A program made the translations under genes and the position numbers. Shown piece by piece: positions 11,013 through 20,073 of a stretch of DNA of 64,000 nt; position 1 is the stretch's first letter; every line of letters starts with the position of its first letter. The DNA is from Bradyrhizobium sp. STM 3843 (lineage in GTDB: Bacteria > Pseudomonadota > Alphaproteobacteria > Rhizobiales > Xanthobacteraceae). The stretch lies in NCBI RefSeq assembly GCF_000239815.1, contig NZ_CAFK01000088.1:1-64000 (forward strand), read 5' to 3'. The notes beneath the pieces were generated by a model. The model did not search any database, had not been told where the DNA came from, and saw only the letters and a list, made by a program, of their open reading frames with translations.

Positions 11013-11489
11013 TTAGCTCAGATAGATCAGCCCGATCCAGTCGGCGACCAAAGCGGGCTTATCCTCGCCCTCGATCTCGACCGTGACGTTGGTGCGCGAC
11101 TGCAATTCCTTTGGCTTGCGCAGCGTGGCTTCGGCAAGCACGAAGCGCCCGCGCACGCGCTTGCCGGACTTCACCGGCGAGATGAAGCGCAGCTTGTCGA
11201 AGCCGTAGTTGACGCCCATGGCCGTGCCCTCGATCGCGGGCATCACTTCATAGGACATGACGCTGAGCAGCGACATCGTCAGAAACCCATGGGCAATGGT
11301 GGTGCCGAAGGGTGTCGCTTTCGCCTTCTCAGGATCGACATGGATGAACTGATGATCCTCGATCACGTCAGCATAGGTATCAATGCGTTTCTGATCGAGC
11401 ACATGCCACGACGATACCCCGATCTCCTGCCCGACAAGGGCTTGATACGACTCGAGTGAAATCGGCGGCTTCTTCCAGATTTGATTCAT
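11013..11489 (-). CDS. MaoC family acyl dehydratase
   Basis: 158 residues from ATG 11489, chosen because AGGAAG lies nine bases upstream. An upstream ATG (11513) would overlap the ligase stop codon. A single hot-dog domain carries DHQFIHVDPEKAKATPFG, in which the Asp and His of the hydratase-2 motif are kept while the usual N-P is replaced by Q-F. AHGFLTMSLL follows as in R-specific enoyl-CoA hydratases. The probable reaction is hydration of an enoyl-CoA. It is translated directly after the acyl-CoA ligase, so it likely acts on that enzyme's product or its dehydrogenated form. Confidence 0.85.
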   Translation of the reverse strand: MNQIWKKPPISLESYQALVGQEIGVSSWHVLDQKRIDTYADVIEDHQFIHVDPEKAKATPFGTTIAHGFLTMSLLSVMSYEVMPAIEGTAMGVNYGFDKLRFISPVKSGKRVRGRFVLAEATLRKPKELQSRTNVTVEIEGEDKPALVADWIGLIYLS

Positions 11490-11505
11490 TCGTTTCTGCT
11501 TCCTA

Positions 11506-13233
11506 TCACTCATGCCCCGCCGGCCGTGCCTTCAGCTCGGGAAAATCCTCTTCGCGGAATTCCACCCCGCGCAAGGCGTCGGTGCGATTGTCGTCGTGTT
11601 CGAGCCGGCGCAGCTGCACGCGACGAATTTTTCCTGAGATCGTCTTCGGCAGCTCCGTCACGAGCTCGATGCGGCGGATGCGCTTGAACGGCGCAAGCCG
11701 CGCCTGCAGATGTTCGAAGATCGACAGCGCGGTCGCGCGCGAGCGCTCGGCGCCTGATGTGAGCAGCACATAGGCCTTGGGGATCGCGAGCCGGATCGGA
11801 TCCGGGCTCGGCACGACGGCGGCCTCCGCAACCGCGTCATGCTCCAACAGGATGCTCTCCAGCTCGAACGGCGAGATGCGATAGTCTGAGGACTTGAACA
11901 CGTCATCGGAGCGCCCGACGAAGGTGAGATAGCCGTCCTCGTCCTGAAACACGACGTCGCCGGTGCGGTAACGCAGGCCGTCAGTGCCGGAGAGCGTGCC
12001 GTCCTCGGTCTGATAGCCCTGCATCAATCCGGCCGGGCGCTCGGCGCCGAGCGCGAGCGTGATCTCGCCTTCCTTGGCGGGGTTGCCGTCGATGTCACAG
12101 ACCTCGATACGATAGCCCGGCAAGGGCCGGCCCATCGAGCCGATCTTCACGGCCTGCCCCGGCGAATTGCCGACGATCGCGGCCGTCTCGGTCTGGCCGT
12201 AGCCGTCACGGATCGTGAGCCCCCAGGCGGCGCGCACCTGGTCGATCACTTCCGGGTTGAGCGGCTCGCCGGCGCCGCAGGCCTCGCGCAACGACACCTT
12301 GAAGTCGGAGAGATGCTCCTGGATGAACAGCCGCCACACCGTCGGCGGCGCACACAGCGTGGTGACGCCGCAGCGGCCGACGGTGGCGAGCAGCGCCTTG
12401 GCATCGAAGCGCGGCTGGTTGACGACGAAGATGGTGGCGCCGGCATTCCAAGGCGCGAAGAAGCAGCTCCAGGCGTGCTTCGCCCAGCCCGGCGAGGAGA
12501 TGTTGAGATGGATGTCGCCGGGCTGCAGACCGAGCCAGTACATGGTCGAGAGATGCCCGACCGGATAGCTGCGATGGCTGTGCCGCACCAGCTTCGGTTT
12601 GGCCGTGGTACCGGAGGTGAAATAGAGCAGCATCGGATCGTCCGCCTGCGTCGGAGCATCCGGCGCAAAGTCCTCCGCTGCATCGGCCGCTTGCGCAAAC
12701 GACAGCCAGCCGTCCGGCGCGGCGCCATCGCCGACCACGATGCGGACGAGATCGTCGGCGCCGAGCGCGGTAAATTTCGCGACCTGGTCCTGCGCGGCCA
12801 CCACCGCTTTGGCGCGGCCGCGCTCTAGCCGATCCTTGAGCTCATCCGTGGTCAACAACGTGGTCGCGGGGATCACGATGACGCCGAGCTTCATCGCGGC
12901 CAGCATGGTCTCCCACAGCGGCACCACATTGCCCAGCAGCAGCAGCAGATGATCGCCGCCCTTCAGCCCCTGCGCGCGCAGGAAATTGGCGACCTGGTTG
13001 GAGCGGCGCGACAGCGCGGCGAAGGAGAGCTTTGTCTGTCGATCAAGTGCAGCATCCACGATCCACAGCGCAATGCGATCGCGGCTCTCAGGATCACGCG
13101 CCAGCTCGGCATCGAACCAGTCCAGCGCCCAGTTGAACGGGACCGGGTCCGGCCAGCAGAATCCCTTCACCGCGGCATCGTAGTCGGTGCGGTGCGCGAG
13201 CAGGAAGGCGCGCGCGTCCTTGAATGTCGTCAT
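11506..13233 (-). CDS. AMP-dependent acyl-CoA synthetase
   Basis: 575 residues of the adenylate-forming superfamily. The P-loop is YFTSGTTAKPKLVRHSH, the A8 hinge is YRTGDVVFQDEDGYLTFVGR followed by DDVFKSSDYRISPFELES, and LPKTISGKIRR holds the catalytic lysine. The overall pattern is closest to medium-chain or acetoacetyl-type acyl-CoA synthetases. It activates a carboxylic acid with ATP and CoA in the cytosol. Its ATG overlaps the mmsB stop codon (TGATG), so it is translationally coupled. The acid is unknown; a branched short- or medium-chain acid fits the neighbours. Confidence 0.88.
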   Translation of the reverse strand: MTTFKDARAFLLAHRTDYDAAVKGFCWPDPVPFNWALDWFDAELARDPESRDRIALWIVDAALDRQTKLSFAALSRRSNQVANFLRAQGLKGGDHLLLLLGNVVPLWETMLAAMKLGVIVIPATTLLTTDELKDRLERGRAKAVVAAQDQVAKFTALGADDLVRIVVGDGAAPDGWLSFAQAADAAEDFAPDAPTQADDPMLLYFTSGTTAKPKLVRHSHRSYPVGHLSTMYWLGLQPGDIHLNISSPGWAKHAWSCFFAPWNAGATIFVVNQPRFDAKALLATVGRCGVTTLCAPPTVWRLFIQEHLSDFKVSLREACGAGEPLNPEVIDQVRAAWGLTIRDGYGQTETAAIVGNSPGQAVKIGSMGRPLPGYRIEVCDIDGNPAKEGEITLALGAERPAGLMQGYQTEDGTLSGTDGLRYRTGDVVFQDEDGYLTFVGRSDDVFKSSDYRISPFELESILLEHDAVAEAAVVPSPDPIRLAIPKAYVLLTSGAERSRATALSIFEHLQARLAPFKRIRRIELVTELPKTISGKIRRVQLRRLEHDDNRTDALRGVEFREEDFPELKARPAGHE

Positions 13234-14123
13234 CAGCTCTTCCCAGTCAGGCTTCGGACGTGCTGAATGATCCCCGAAAAGTCGACTCCGCTATTCCCGG
13301 CGGCGTCGAACGCCTTGTAGATCTCCTGGGCGTGTTGGCCAAGCGGGGTCGCCGCGCCCGAGGCCTTCGCCGCGTCCTGCGACAGGGTCAGGTCTTTCAG
13401 CATCAGCGCGGTGGCAAAGCCCGGCCTATAGTCGTTATTGGCTGGCGAGGCCGGCACAGGACCGGGCACCGGGCAATAGCTGGTGAGCGACCAGCACTGG
13501 CCGGATGAGGTCGACGCAACATCGAACAGCGCCTGATGCGACAGGCCGAGCTTTTCGCCCAGCGCAAAGGCCTCGCTGACCGCAATCATGGAAATGCCCA
13601 GGATCATGTTGTTGCAGATCTTGGCCGCCTGGCCGGCGCCGGCACCGCCGCAATGGACGATCTTCTTGCCCATGTTTTCCAGGATCGGCCTGGCCTTGGC
13701 AAATGCGCCGTCCTCGCCGCCGCACATGAAGGTGAGCGTTGCGGCCTTGGCGCCGCCAGTGCCGCCGGACACCGGCGCATCGATCGAGGCGATGCCGTGC
13801 TTGACGGCGAGCGCATGCGCTGTTCGCGCGCTCTCCACATCGATGGTGGACGAATCGATGATCAGCGCGCCCTTGGTCATGACCGGCACGACATCATTCC
13901 ACACCGCCAGCACATGCTTGCCGGCCGGCAGCATGGTGACCACGACCTCGGCGCCCCTCGCGGCCGCTGCCGCGCTCTCGGCGATGTCAGCGCCCGCGCT
14001 CTTGGCCTGCGCGCGCGAAGCCTCGACCAGATCGGAGGCGACCACCTTGTAGCCTGCCTTCACCAGGTTGGCGGCCATCGGTCCGCCCATATTGCCGAGG
14101 CCGATGAATGCGATCGTTGCCAT
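13233..14123 (-). CDS. mmsB: 3-hydroxyisobutyrate dehydrogenase
   Basis: 296 residues. GLGNMGGPMAANL is the NAD-binding loop, DAPVSGGTGGA the substrate loop, and the Lys of KICNN the catalytic residue of beta-hydroxyacid dehydrogenases. The enzyme oxidises 3-hydroxyisobutyrate to methylmalonate semialdehyde in valine degradation. GGGAGG lies upstream of the ATG. The gene sits between the 3-hydroxyisobutyryl-CoA hydrolase that makes its substrate and the acyl-CoA ligase; mmsA is 2.5 kb upstream on the same strand. Length and context match MmsB. Confidence 0.92.
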   Translation of the reverse strand: MATIAFIGLGNMGGPMAANLVKAGYKVVASDLVEASRAQAKSAGADIAESAAAAARGAEVVVTMLPAGKHVLAVWNDVVPVMTKGALIIDSSTIDVESARTAHALAVKHGIASIDAPVSGGTGGAKAATLTFMCGGEDGAFAKARPILENMGKKIVHCGGAGAGQAAKICNNMILGISMIAVSEAFALGEKLGLSHQALFDVASTSSGQCWSLTSYCPVPGPVPASPANNDYRPGFATALMLKDLTLSQDAAKASGAATPLGQHAQEIYKAFDAAGNSGVDFSGIIQHVRSLTGKS

Positions 14124-14151
14124 TGTTGTTTCCTCCCCTCGGATGTCAGTC

Positions 14152-15231
14152 TTATTTGCCTTGCGGGACTATGAGCTCGTCGGCGCCGATCTCTGCCAGA
14201 TATGGCGCCAGCATCTCCGGCGTCACGGCGTCGATCTCCGGTGGCGACCAGCGCGGGTTGCGGTCCTTGTCGATGATCGCGGCACGCACGCCCTCGCGGA
14301 AATCGTCGCTGCGAAACACCTCCAACGCCGCGCGATATTCACGCACCAGACAGTCCTGCAGCGAGCTTGCGTTGCGTGCCAGCCGAAGGAGCTTCAACGT
14401 CACCACCATGCCGCGCGGGGACTTTTCGCGCAGGGCCTTCAAGGTGGACAGCGCGAGCTCCGAGCCGTCCTGTTCAAGCGCCGCCACGACGTCGTGCATG
14501 CTGTCGTGCCCGAACCAGCGGTCGATCCTGTCCTGCAGCGCCGCGACCGGGCCGGCGTTTTCACCGGTAGAGAAGCCCTCGATCAGCCGCTCCACCTCAC
14601 TCGATAGCGTACCGGGTCGAAGCTTCGTCAGCACCTCGCGCAAGGCCGGCCATTTTTCGGTCGGCACCAGGGCATCGGCAAAGCGGGCATGGATCGCATC
14701 AGGGCCGTTCATGGTCTGGCCGGTCAGGCCGAAATAGCTACCGAGCTCGCCGGGCGCGTGCGACAACAGCCAGGTGCCGCCGACATCGGGGAAAAAGCCA
14801 AGGCCGACTTCGGGCATCGCCAGCTTGGTTTTTTCAGTCACGATGCGATGGCGGCCATGCGCCGACAGCCCGACACCGCCGCCCATCACCAGGCCATCCA
14901 TGTAGGCCACATAGGGCTTTGGAAACGACGCGATGCGCGCGTTCATGACGTATTCCTGGCGCCAGAACCGCTTGCCGAGATCGCCGCCCGCCTTGGAGCT
15001 TTCATAGAGCCCGCGGATATCGCCGCCGGCGCAAAGCCCGCGCTCACCGGCGCCTTCGAGAATGATCACCGCGACGGCCGGATCGGCCTCGAACTGGTCG
15101 AGCGCGGCATCGATGCCGAGTGACATCTCCAAGGTCATCGCGTTGATCGCCTTCGGCCGGTTGAGCCGGATGACGCCCGCCGAGCCCTCGCGGCGAACGA
15201 TCAGATCGCCTTCCGTCCCCACCTCGCTCAC
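14152..15231 (-). CDS. 3-hydroxyisobutyryl-CoA hydrolase
   Basis: 359 residues of the crotonase fold, longer than ordinary enoyl-CoA hydratases (about 260). AGGDIRGLYE forms the oxyanion hole, and MPEVGLGFFPDVGGTWLLS carries the Glu and Asp specific to the hydrolase subgroup. The enzyme releases CoA from 3-hydroxyisobutyryl-CoA, giving the substrate of MmsB. It begins with GTG at 15231, and that codon overlaps the stop of the acyl-CoA dehydrogenase (GTGA), a clear coupling signal. Some proteins of this type are annotated as enoyl-CoA hydratase; the FFPDVGG signature argues against that. Confidence 0.9.
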   Translation of the reverse strand: MSEVGTEGDLIVRREGSAGVIRLNRPKAINAMTLEMSLGIDAALDQFEADPAVAVIILEGAGERGLCAGGDIRGLYESSKAGGDLGKRFWRQEYVMNARIASFPKPYVAYMDGLVMGGGVGLSAHGRHRIVTEKTKLAMPEVGLGFFPDVGGTWLLSHAPGELGSYFGLTGQTMNGPDAIHARFADALVPTEKWPALREVLTKLRPGTLSSEVERLIEGFSTGENAGPVAALQDRIDRWFGHDSMHDVVAALEQDGSELALSTLKALREKSPRGMVVTLKLLRLARNASSLQDCLVREYRAALEVFRSDDFREGVRAAIIDKDRNPRWSPPEIDAVTPEMLAPYLAEIGADELIVPQGK

Positions 15232-16373
15232 CTGGTCCCCTCGATCAATTTGCGTGATACGATCAGTCGCATGATCTCGTTGGTCCCTTCCAGGATCTGA
15301 TGCACGCGCAGATCACGCACGATCTTCTCGATGCCGTATTCGCTCAAATAGCCGTAGCCGCCGTGCAATTGCAGCGCCTGGTTGGCGACCTCGAAACCGA
15401 CATCGGTGCCGAAGCGCTTGGCCATCGCGCACAGCATGGTGGCGTCGGGATCCTTGCGGTCGAGCGCGGCGGCGGCGCGCCAGACGAAGGTCCGGGCCGC
15501 CTCGAGCTCGATCGCCATGTCGGCAATGCGGAACTGCAGCGCCTGGAATTCATCGAGCCGCTTGCCGAACGCTTTGCGCTCCCTGGTGTAGGCCAGCGTC
15601 TTGTCGAGTGCGCTCTGCGCGCCACCGAGCGAACACGCGGCAATGTTGAGGCGACCACCGTCGAGCCCGGCCATGGCGATCTTGAAGCCGATGCCTTCTT
15701 CGCCGAGCCGGTTGATGACAGGCACGCGCGCATTCTCGAAGATCACCGCGCGGGTCGGCTGTGCATTCCAGCCCATCTTGCGCTCATTGGCGCCGAACGA
15801 GACGCCCGGCGTATCAGCGTCGATCACGAGCGTCGAGATGCCGCCGGGTCCCTCGCCGCCCGTACGCACCATCGCGACCAGGAGACCGGTCGCGCCCGCG
15901 CCGGAGATGAACTGCTTCTGCCCATTGAGGATGTAATCGTCGCCGTCGCGCACCGCGCGGGTGCGCAGCGCCGCTGCATCCGAGCCGGCGCCCGGCTCGG
16001 TCAGACAGTAGCTTGCGATCAGCTCCATGGTGCAGAGTCTTGGCAGGTAGGCTTGCCGCTGCGCCTCGGTGCCGAAGGTGTCGATCATCCACGACGCCAT
16101 GTTGTGGATCGAGATGAAGGCCGACACGGTCGGGCACCCCGTGGCCAGCGCCTCGAAAATCAGCGCCGCGTCGAGGCGGCTCAAGCCGGAGCCGCCGACA
16201 TCGTCGCGGATGTAGATGCCGCCCATGCCGAGGTGTGCGGCTTCGCGCATCACGTCGATCGGGAAATGCTTCTCCTCGTCCCAGCGCAAGGCATGCGGCG
16301 CGATCTTCTCCGCGGCAAAGCTTCGCGCCATCTCGCGAACTGCGACCTGATCCTCGTTGAGAGCGAATTGCAT
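15228..16373 (-). CDS. Acyl-CoA dehydrogenase, isobutyryl-CoA type
   Basis: 381 residues. CLTEPGAGSDAAALRTRA is the flavin-binding segment, and LEGTNEIMRLIVSR near the C-terminus is the hallmark of the family. LHGGYGYLSEYGIEKIVRDLRVHQ matches the isobutyryl/short-branched-chain subgroup. The enzyme oxidises isobutyryl-CoA to methacrylyl-CoA and passes electrons to ETF. The next gene, the hydrolase, starts inside its stop codon. Together with mmsA and mmsB this makes a coherent valine pathway, so the isobutyryl assignment rests largely on context. Confidence 0.9.
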   Translation of the reverse strand: MQFALNEDQVAVREMARSFAAEKIAPHALRWDEEKHFPIDVMREAAHLGMGGIYIRDDVGGSGLSRLDAALIFEALATGCPTVSAFISIHNMASWMIDTFGTEAQRQAYLPRLCTMELIASYCLTEPGAGSDAAALRTRAVRDGDDYILNGQKQFISGAGATGLLVAMVRTGGEGPGGISTLVIDADTPGVSFGANERKMGWNAQPTRAVIFENARVPVINRLGEEGIGFKIAMAGLDGGRLNIAACSLGGAQSALDKTLAYTRERKAFGKRLDEFQALQFRIADMAIELEAARTFVWRAAAALDRKDPDATMLCAMAKRFGTDVGFEVANQALQLHGGYGYLSEYGIEKIVRDLRVHQILEGTNEIMRLIVSRKLIEGTR

Positions 16374-16424
16374 TCGTTCTCTGCATCTCCCTGTTTTGTT
16401 GGTTAGCCCTGCCCTATGCCGTTC

Positions 16425-16549
16425 CCGTCATTGCGAGGAGCGATAGCTTCGAAGCAATCCAGATCACTCCCGGATTGGCATTTCTGGACTGCTTCGCTGA
16501 GCCTGCCCTCGGGCGAGCCGAAGGCCCGACCCGGGGCTCGCAATGACGG
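16425..16549. repeat. Dispersed palindromic repeat
   Basis: CCGTCATTGCGAG at the left end and CTCGCAATGACGG at the right end are complementary. Inner arms include GAAGCAATCCAGA and TCTGGACTGCTTC. It separates mmsA from the acyl-CoA dehydrogenase and would be copied into any mRNA spanning both. Confidence 0.88.
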
Positions 16550-16575
16550 AGCAGGTCATTGCAGACGCGGCTTCG

Positions 16576-18072
16576 TCACTTCATGGTCGGAATCGAGAAC
16601 TCCGCGCCTTCCTTGACGCCCGAGGGCCAGCGCGAGGTCACGGTCTTGGTCTTGGTGTAGAAGCGGATCGAATCCGGGCCGTGCTGGTTGAGATCACCGA
16701 AGCCGGAGCGCTTCCAGCCGCCAAAGGTGTAATAGGCGATCGGCACCGGGATCGGCACGTTGATGCCGACCATGCCGACATTCACCTTGGCGGCAAAATC
16801 GCGCGCGGCGTCACCGTCGCGGGTGAAGATCGCGACGCCGTTGCCGTAATCGTGCTCGGACGGCAGCGCCAGCGCCTCGGCGTAATCCTTGGCGCGCACC
16901 ACCGAGAGCACGGGGCCGAAGATCTCCTCCTTGTAGATGCGCATGTCCTTGGTGACGTTGTCGAACAGACAGCCGCCCATGTAGAAGCCGTTCTCATAGC
17001 CCTGCATCTTGAAGCCGCGACCGTCGACCGCTAGCGTCGCGCCTTCCTTGATGCCGATCTCGACATAGTTCTTGACGCGCTCGACCGCCTCTTTGGTCAC
17101 CAGCGGGCCGTAATCGGCGGAGGGATCGATCGAGGTGCCGATCTTCAAGGACTCCACCCGCGGGATCAGCTTCTCCATCAGCCGGTCGGCGGTGGTCTTG
17201 CCCACGGGCACCGCGACCGACACCGCCATGCAGCGCTCGCCGGCCGAGCCGTAGCCCGCGCCGATCAACGCGTCGACCGCCTGGTCCATGTCGGCATCGG
17301 GCATCACGATGGCGTGGTTCTTGGCGCCGCCGAAGCACTGGCAGCGCTTGCCGTGGGCGGCAGCCCGCTCATAGATGTATTGCGCGATCGGCGACGAGCC
17401 GACGAAGCCGACCGCCCTGATATCAGGATCTTCGAGGATCGCATCGACCGCCTCCTTGTCGCCATTGACGACATTGAGCACGCCCGGCGGCAGGCCGGCC
17501 TCGATCATCAACTCGGCAAGCATCATCGGCACGCCGGGATCGCGCTCGCTCGGCTTGAGGATGAAAGCGTTGCCGCAGGCGATGGCAGGGGCGAACTTCC
17601 ACATCGGAATCATCGCCGGGAAATTGAACGGCGTAATGCCGGCAACGACACCGAGCGGCTGGCGCATCGAATAGATGTCGATGCCGGGGCCGGCGCCCTC
17701 GGTATATTCACCCTTCATCAGGTGTGGAATGCCGCAGGCGAATTCCACCACCTCCAGGCCGCGCTGGATGTCGCCCTTGGCGTCGGGAACGGTCTTGCCA
17801 TGCTCGCGCGCGAGCAGCTCGGCGAGCTTGTCGTAGTCGCGCTGGGCAAGCTCCAGGAATTTCATCATCACGCGGGCGCGGCGTTGCGGATTGGTCGCGG
17901 CCCAGGCGGGCTGTGCGGCCTTGGCATTTTCCACCGCCGCGCGCACCTCGGCGCGGGAGGCCAGCGCCACCTTGGCCTGCACCTCGCCGGTCATCGGCTC
18001 GAAGACGTCCGCAGTGCGTCCGGACCCGCCCTTGACCTCGCGGCCGCCAATGAAATGACCGATCGAACGCAT
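16576..18072 (-). CDS. mmsA: CoA-acylating methylmalonate-semialdehyde dehydrogenase
   Basis: 498 residues from ATG 18072, with GGAGG eight bases upstream; the frame continues upstream, but that start has no support. FNFPAMIPMWKFAPAIACGN and GERCMAVSVAVPVG (catalytic Cys in GERCM) identify the CoA-acylating MMSDH group of aldehyde dehydrogenases. It turns methylmalonate semialdehyde into propionyl-CoA with NAD and CoA, the last step of valine and thymine breakdown. It is first of the catabolic genes after the TetR regulator on the same strand. Confidence 0.94.
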   Translation of the reverse strand: MRSIGHFIGGREVKGGSGRTADVFEPMTGEVQAKVALASRAEVRAAVENAKAAQPAWAATNPQRRARVMMKFLELAQRDYDKLAELLAREHGKTVPDAKGDIQRGLEVVEFACGIPHLMKGEYTEGAGPGIDIYSMRQPLGVVAGITPFNFPAMIPMWKFAPAIACGNAFILKPSERDPGVPMMLAELMIEAGLPPGVLNVVNGDKEAVDAILEDPDIRAVGFVGSSPIAQYIYERAAAHGKRCQCFGGAKNHAIVMPDADMDQAVDALIGAGYGSAGERCMAVSVAVPVGKTTADRLMEKLIPRVESLKIGTSIDPSADYGPLVTKEAVERVKNYVEIGIKEGATLAVDGRGFKMQGYENGFYMGGCLFDNVTKDMRIYKEEIFGPVLSVVRAKDYAEALALPSEHDYGNGVAIFTRDGDAARDFAAKVNVGMVGINVPIPVPIAYYTFGGWKRSGFGDLNQHGPDSIRFYTKTKTVTSRWPSGVKEGAEFSIPTMK

Positions 18073-18250
18073 GGGCTTTTCCTCCACAAAATGAGCCGTG
18101 CCGGTTGGGCCGGCATCTTGCAGTCTTTGGCAGTTTTGGGAAGGGCTTAGCCGCTGGCCGGCGCTGCGAAAATGCCGCCCCTGCGGTGCGGCGGACCAGC
18201 CGCACCAATGAGCCGCCGCAAAGGCCGTGGCGGCCGAGTGACCGGGTGCG

Positions 18251-18910
18251 TCAGCGCTTTCGCGGAGCCGCGGTCTTGCCCGCCGGGCGCTTCCTTGCGG
18301 CGGGTTTGGTCGCGGCTTGGGTATCCTTGCCCCCGGTCCCGCTCGCCAGGGCCGCATCGCGCCCGGCGCTCATGATCTCCTCGGAGAACTCGCCGCTGCC
18401 GGCGATGCGCGCCATCACCACCGTTCCGATCAGGGTCGCCAACATGCCCGAAGCCCGCTTGCGCGCCGTCTTGCGCGGCACGTCCGGAATCTGGTCTGCA
18501 AACAGCTCCACCATCTTGTCGAGCTTGGCCGCAAAGGCCTTGCGGGCCTTGGGACCTTCGCGGGCGATTTCAGCCCCGAGTGCCGGAACCGCACAGCCAT
18601 GGCCAGCGTCATCGCGATGCTGGGGGCTCAGATAGCGGTCCACAATCGCCGCAACCCGCTTCTCCGGCGCGACCTCGGGCAAGTCCTTCTGCCAACGCGC
18701 CATCGAGCGGTCGAGCGCATAGTTGAAGGCTTCGATGACCAGCGACTCGCGCGAGTCGAAATGCGCATAGAACCCGCCATGGGTCAGGCCGGCCTCCTTC
18801 ATCAGGTCAGCGACCCCGACGCCATGCGCCCCCTTCTCGCGCAACCGAACCGAAGCCTTGCGGACGATACGGTCGTGGGTCTCTGCCTTATGTTCCGGAG
18901 AATAGCGCAT
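18251..18910 (-). CDS. TetR/AcrR family regulator with a basic C-terminal tail
   Basis: 219 residues from ATG 18910 (AGGA six bases upstream). The N-terminal helix-turn-helix is clear: GVGVADLMKEAGLTHGGFYAHF. The ligand domain follows (CAVPALGAEIAREG is typical of the DUF1956/TetR_C subgroup). The last 25 residues, KPAARKRPAGKTAAPRKR, form a histone-H1-like Lys/Arg/Ala/Pro tail that is unusual for TetR proteins. It is 178 bp upstream of mmsA on the same strand. A motif near its own promoter recurs before the thiolase at 20118, suggesting autoregulation plus control of acyl-CoA genes. Confidence 0.88.
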   Translation of the reverse strand: MRYSPEHKAETHDRIVRKASVRLREKGAHGVGVADLMKEAGLTHGGFYAHFDSRESLVIEAFNYALDRSMARWQKDLPEVAPEKRVAAIVDRYLSPQHRDDAGHGCAVPALGAEIAREGPKARKAFAAKLDKMVELFADQIPDVPRKTARKRASGMLATLIGTVVMARIAGSGEFSEEIMSAGRDAALASGTGGKDTQAATKPAARKRPAGKTAAPRKR

Positions 18911-18933
18911 GGCCGTCCTATGAAATGTTCCCA

Positions 18934-18943
18934 ATCATATAAT
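18934..18943. promoter_or_regulatory. Putative TetR operator copy 1
   Basis: ATCATATAAT, read ATTATATGAT on the other strand, lies 24 bp upstream of the TetR start. The same 10-mer stands at 20074-20083 before the thiolase. It is AT-rich and near-palindromic in otherwise GC-rich DNA. Confidence 0.5.
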
Positions 18944-18989
18944 AGCAGCTCCGCGGCGTGATAGCTGCACCTATTTGATGAATTTGTGT

Positions 18990-19003
18990 TTGATCTAGCT
19001 CAA
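18990..19003 (+). promoter_or_regulatory. FixK/FNR-type box
   Basis: TTGATCTAGCTCAA fits the TTGA-N6-TCAA consensus exactly. Its centre is near 18996, so an activator bound at -41.5 would place the transcript start near 19038, about 37 bp before the hydratase start at 19075. This geometry is typical of class II FixK2/FNR sites. Confidence 0.6.
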
Positions 19004-19074
19004 GATCGTTGACAACCGCGCGATCAGTCGTCGAATTGCGATGTGCGGATTACCATTGGATGACGGGAACAGCC

Positions 19075-19845
19075 ATGGACATGCTCAATTCCCATTGCGG
19101 CGTCAGCCGCGACGACCGCGGCGTGGTCCGACTCACGATCTGCAAGGCGGGCGCCCTGAATATCCTGGGCTCCGCCGCGATCGACGCCGTCCGCGCCGGG
19201 CTGGAGACGCTGGCGGCCGATTCAAGCATCCGCGTGCTCGTGCTTTGCGGCGAAAGCGAGAAGAGCCTGATCGGCGGCGCCGACATCAAGGAAATGGCCG
19301 GCCTCGATCAGACATCCGCAGAAACGTTCATCACCCGCCTTGCAGGATTATGCGAAGCGGTGCGCGTATTCCCCGCGCCCGTAGTTGCCCGGATACCCGG
19401 CTGGTGCCTCGGCGGCGGACTGGAAGTCGCAGCCGCGTGCGATCTCCGCGTTGCGTCGCACAACGCGAAGTTCAGCATGCCGGAGGTCCGGGTCGGCATT
19501 CCCTCGGTCATCCACGCCGCACTCCTGCCGCGGCTGATCGGCTGGGGCCGCGCCCGTCGGCTGCTGCTGACGGCGGAGACCATCGATGCGCCGACCGCGC
19601 TTGACTGGGGCCTGATCGATGCCGTGGCCCCGGAAGGCGGGCTGGATGCCGCGGTCGAACAGACCGTGGAAGCACTGCTCGCCTGCGGACCCGCGGCACT
19701 GCGCGCCCAGAAGGCGCTGCTGCGGCAATGGGAAGAGCTGCCGCTGAAGGAGTCTGTCGCGGTGTCGATCGGCGCGTTCGGGCGCTCGTTCCTGACCGAT
19801 GAGCCGAAGCGGCTGATGCAGGCCTTCATCGACCGGAAGCGGTAA
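19075..19845 (+). CDS. Enoyl-CoA hydratase/isomerase family protein
   Basis: About 256 residues from ATG 19075 with GGGAA six bases upstream; ATG 19060 and a TTG at 19009 are alternatives in frame. The oxyanion-hole segment is IGGADIKEM. Both catalytic glutamates of hydratases are kept, in GGGLEVAAACDLR and FSMPEVRVGIP, so hydratase chemistry is plausible. The substrate is unknown. It could supply the methacrylyl-CoA hydration step missing from the valine block on the other strand. A FixK-type box precedes it, which points to expression under low oxygen. Confidence 0.87.
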   Translation: MDMLNSHCGVSRDDRGVVRLTICKAGALNILGSAAIDAVRAGLETLAADSSIRVLVLCGESEKSLIGGADIKEMAGLDQTSAETFITRLAGLCEAVRVFPAPVVARIPGWCLGGGLEVAAACDLRVASHNAKFSMPEVRVGIPSVIHAALLPRLIGWGRARRLLLTAETIDAPTALDWGLIDAVAPEGGLDAAVEQTVEALLACGPAALRAQKALLRQWEELPLKESVAVSIGAFGRSFLTDEPKRLMQAFIDRKR

Positions 19846-19948
19846 TCCGCAACTTTCTCCAAGAAGGTCTCGCCCTCTTGTCGGAAGGATGGTCGCTGCG
19901 GACAGGCCGAGGTCGAGCGGCTCGTCAGGGCCCGCGCAAGCGGAGCAT

Positions 19949-19996
19949 TCAGTAATCGCTGGTGTTTACTGGATCATCCGCTTTCGCGGATGATGA
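19949..19996. repeat. Partial palindromic repeat with hairpin
   Basis: Arms ATCATCCGC (19973-19981) and GCGGATGAT (19986-19994) are perfect with a 4-base loop. The flanks CAGTAATCG and TTTACTGG resemble the repeat at 3709 and 45057. It lies about 130 bp after the hydratase stop and may end its transcript. Confidence 0.6.
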
Positions 19997-20073
19997 CGAC
20001 AGAGGTCGCGGTATCCACCGTCCATCTCGCGGCAAGTTTAGGCCCGCATGTCCATTGAAACCTTTTGCAGCGC

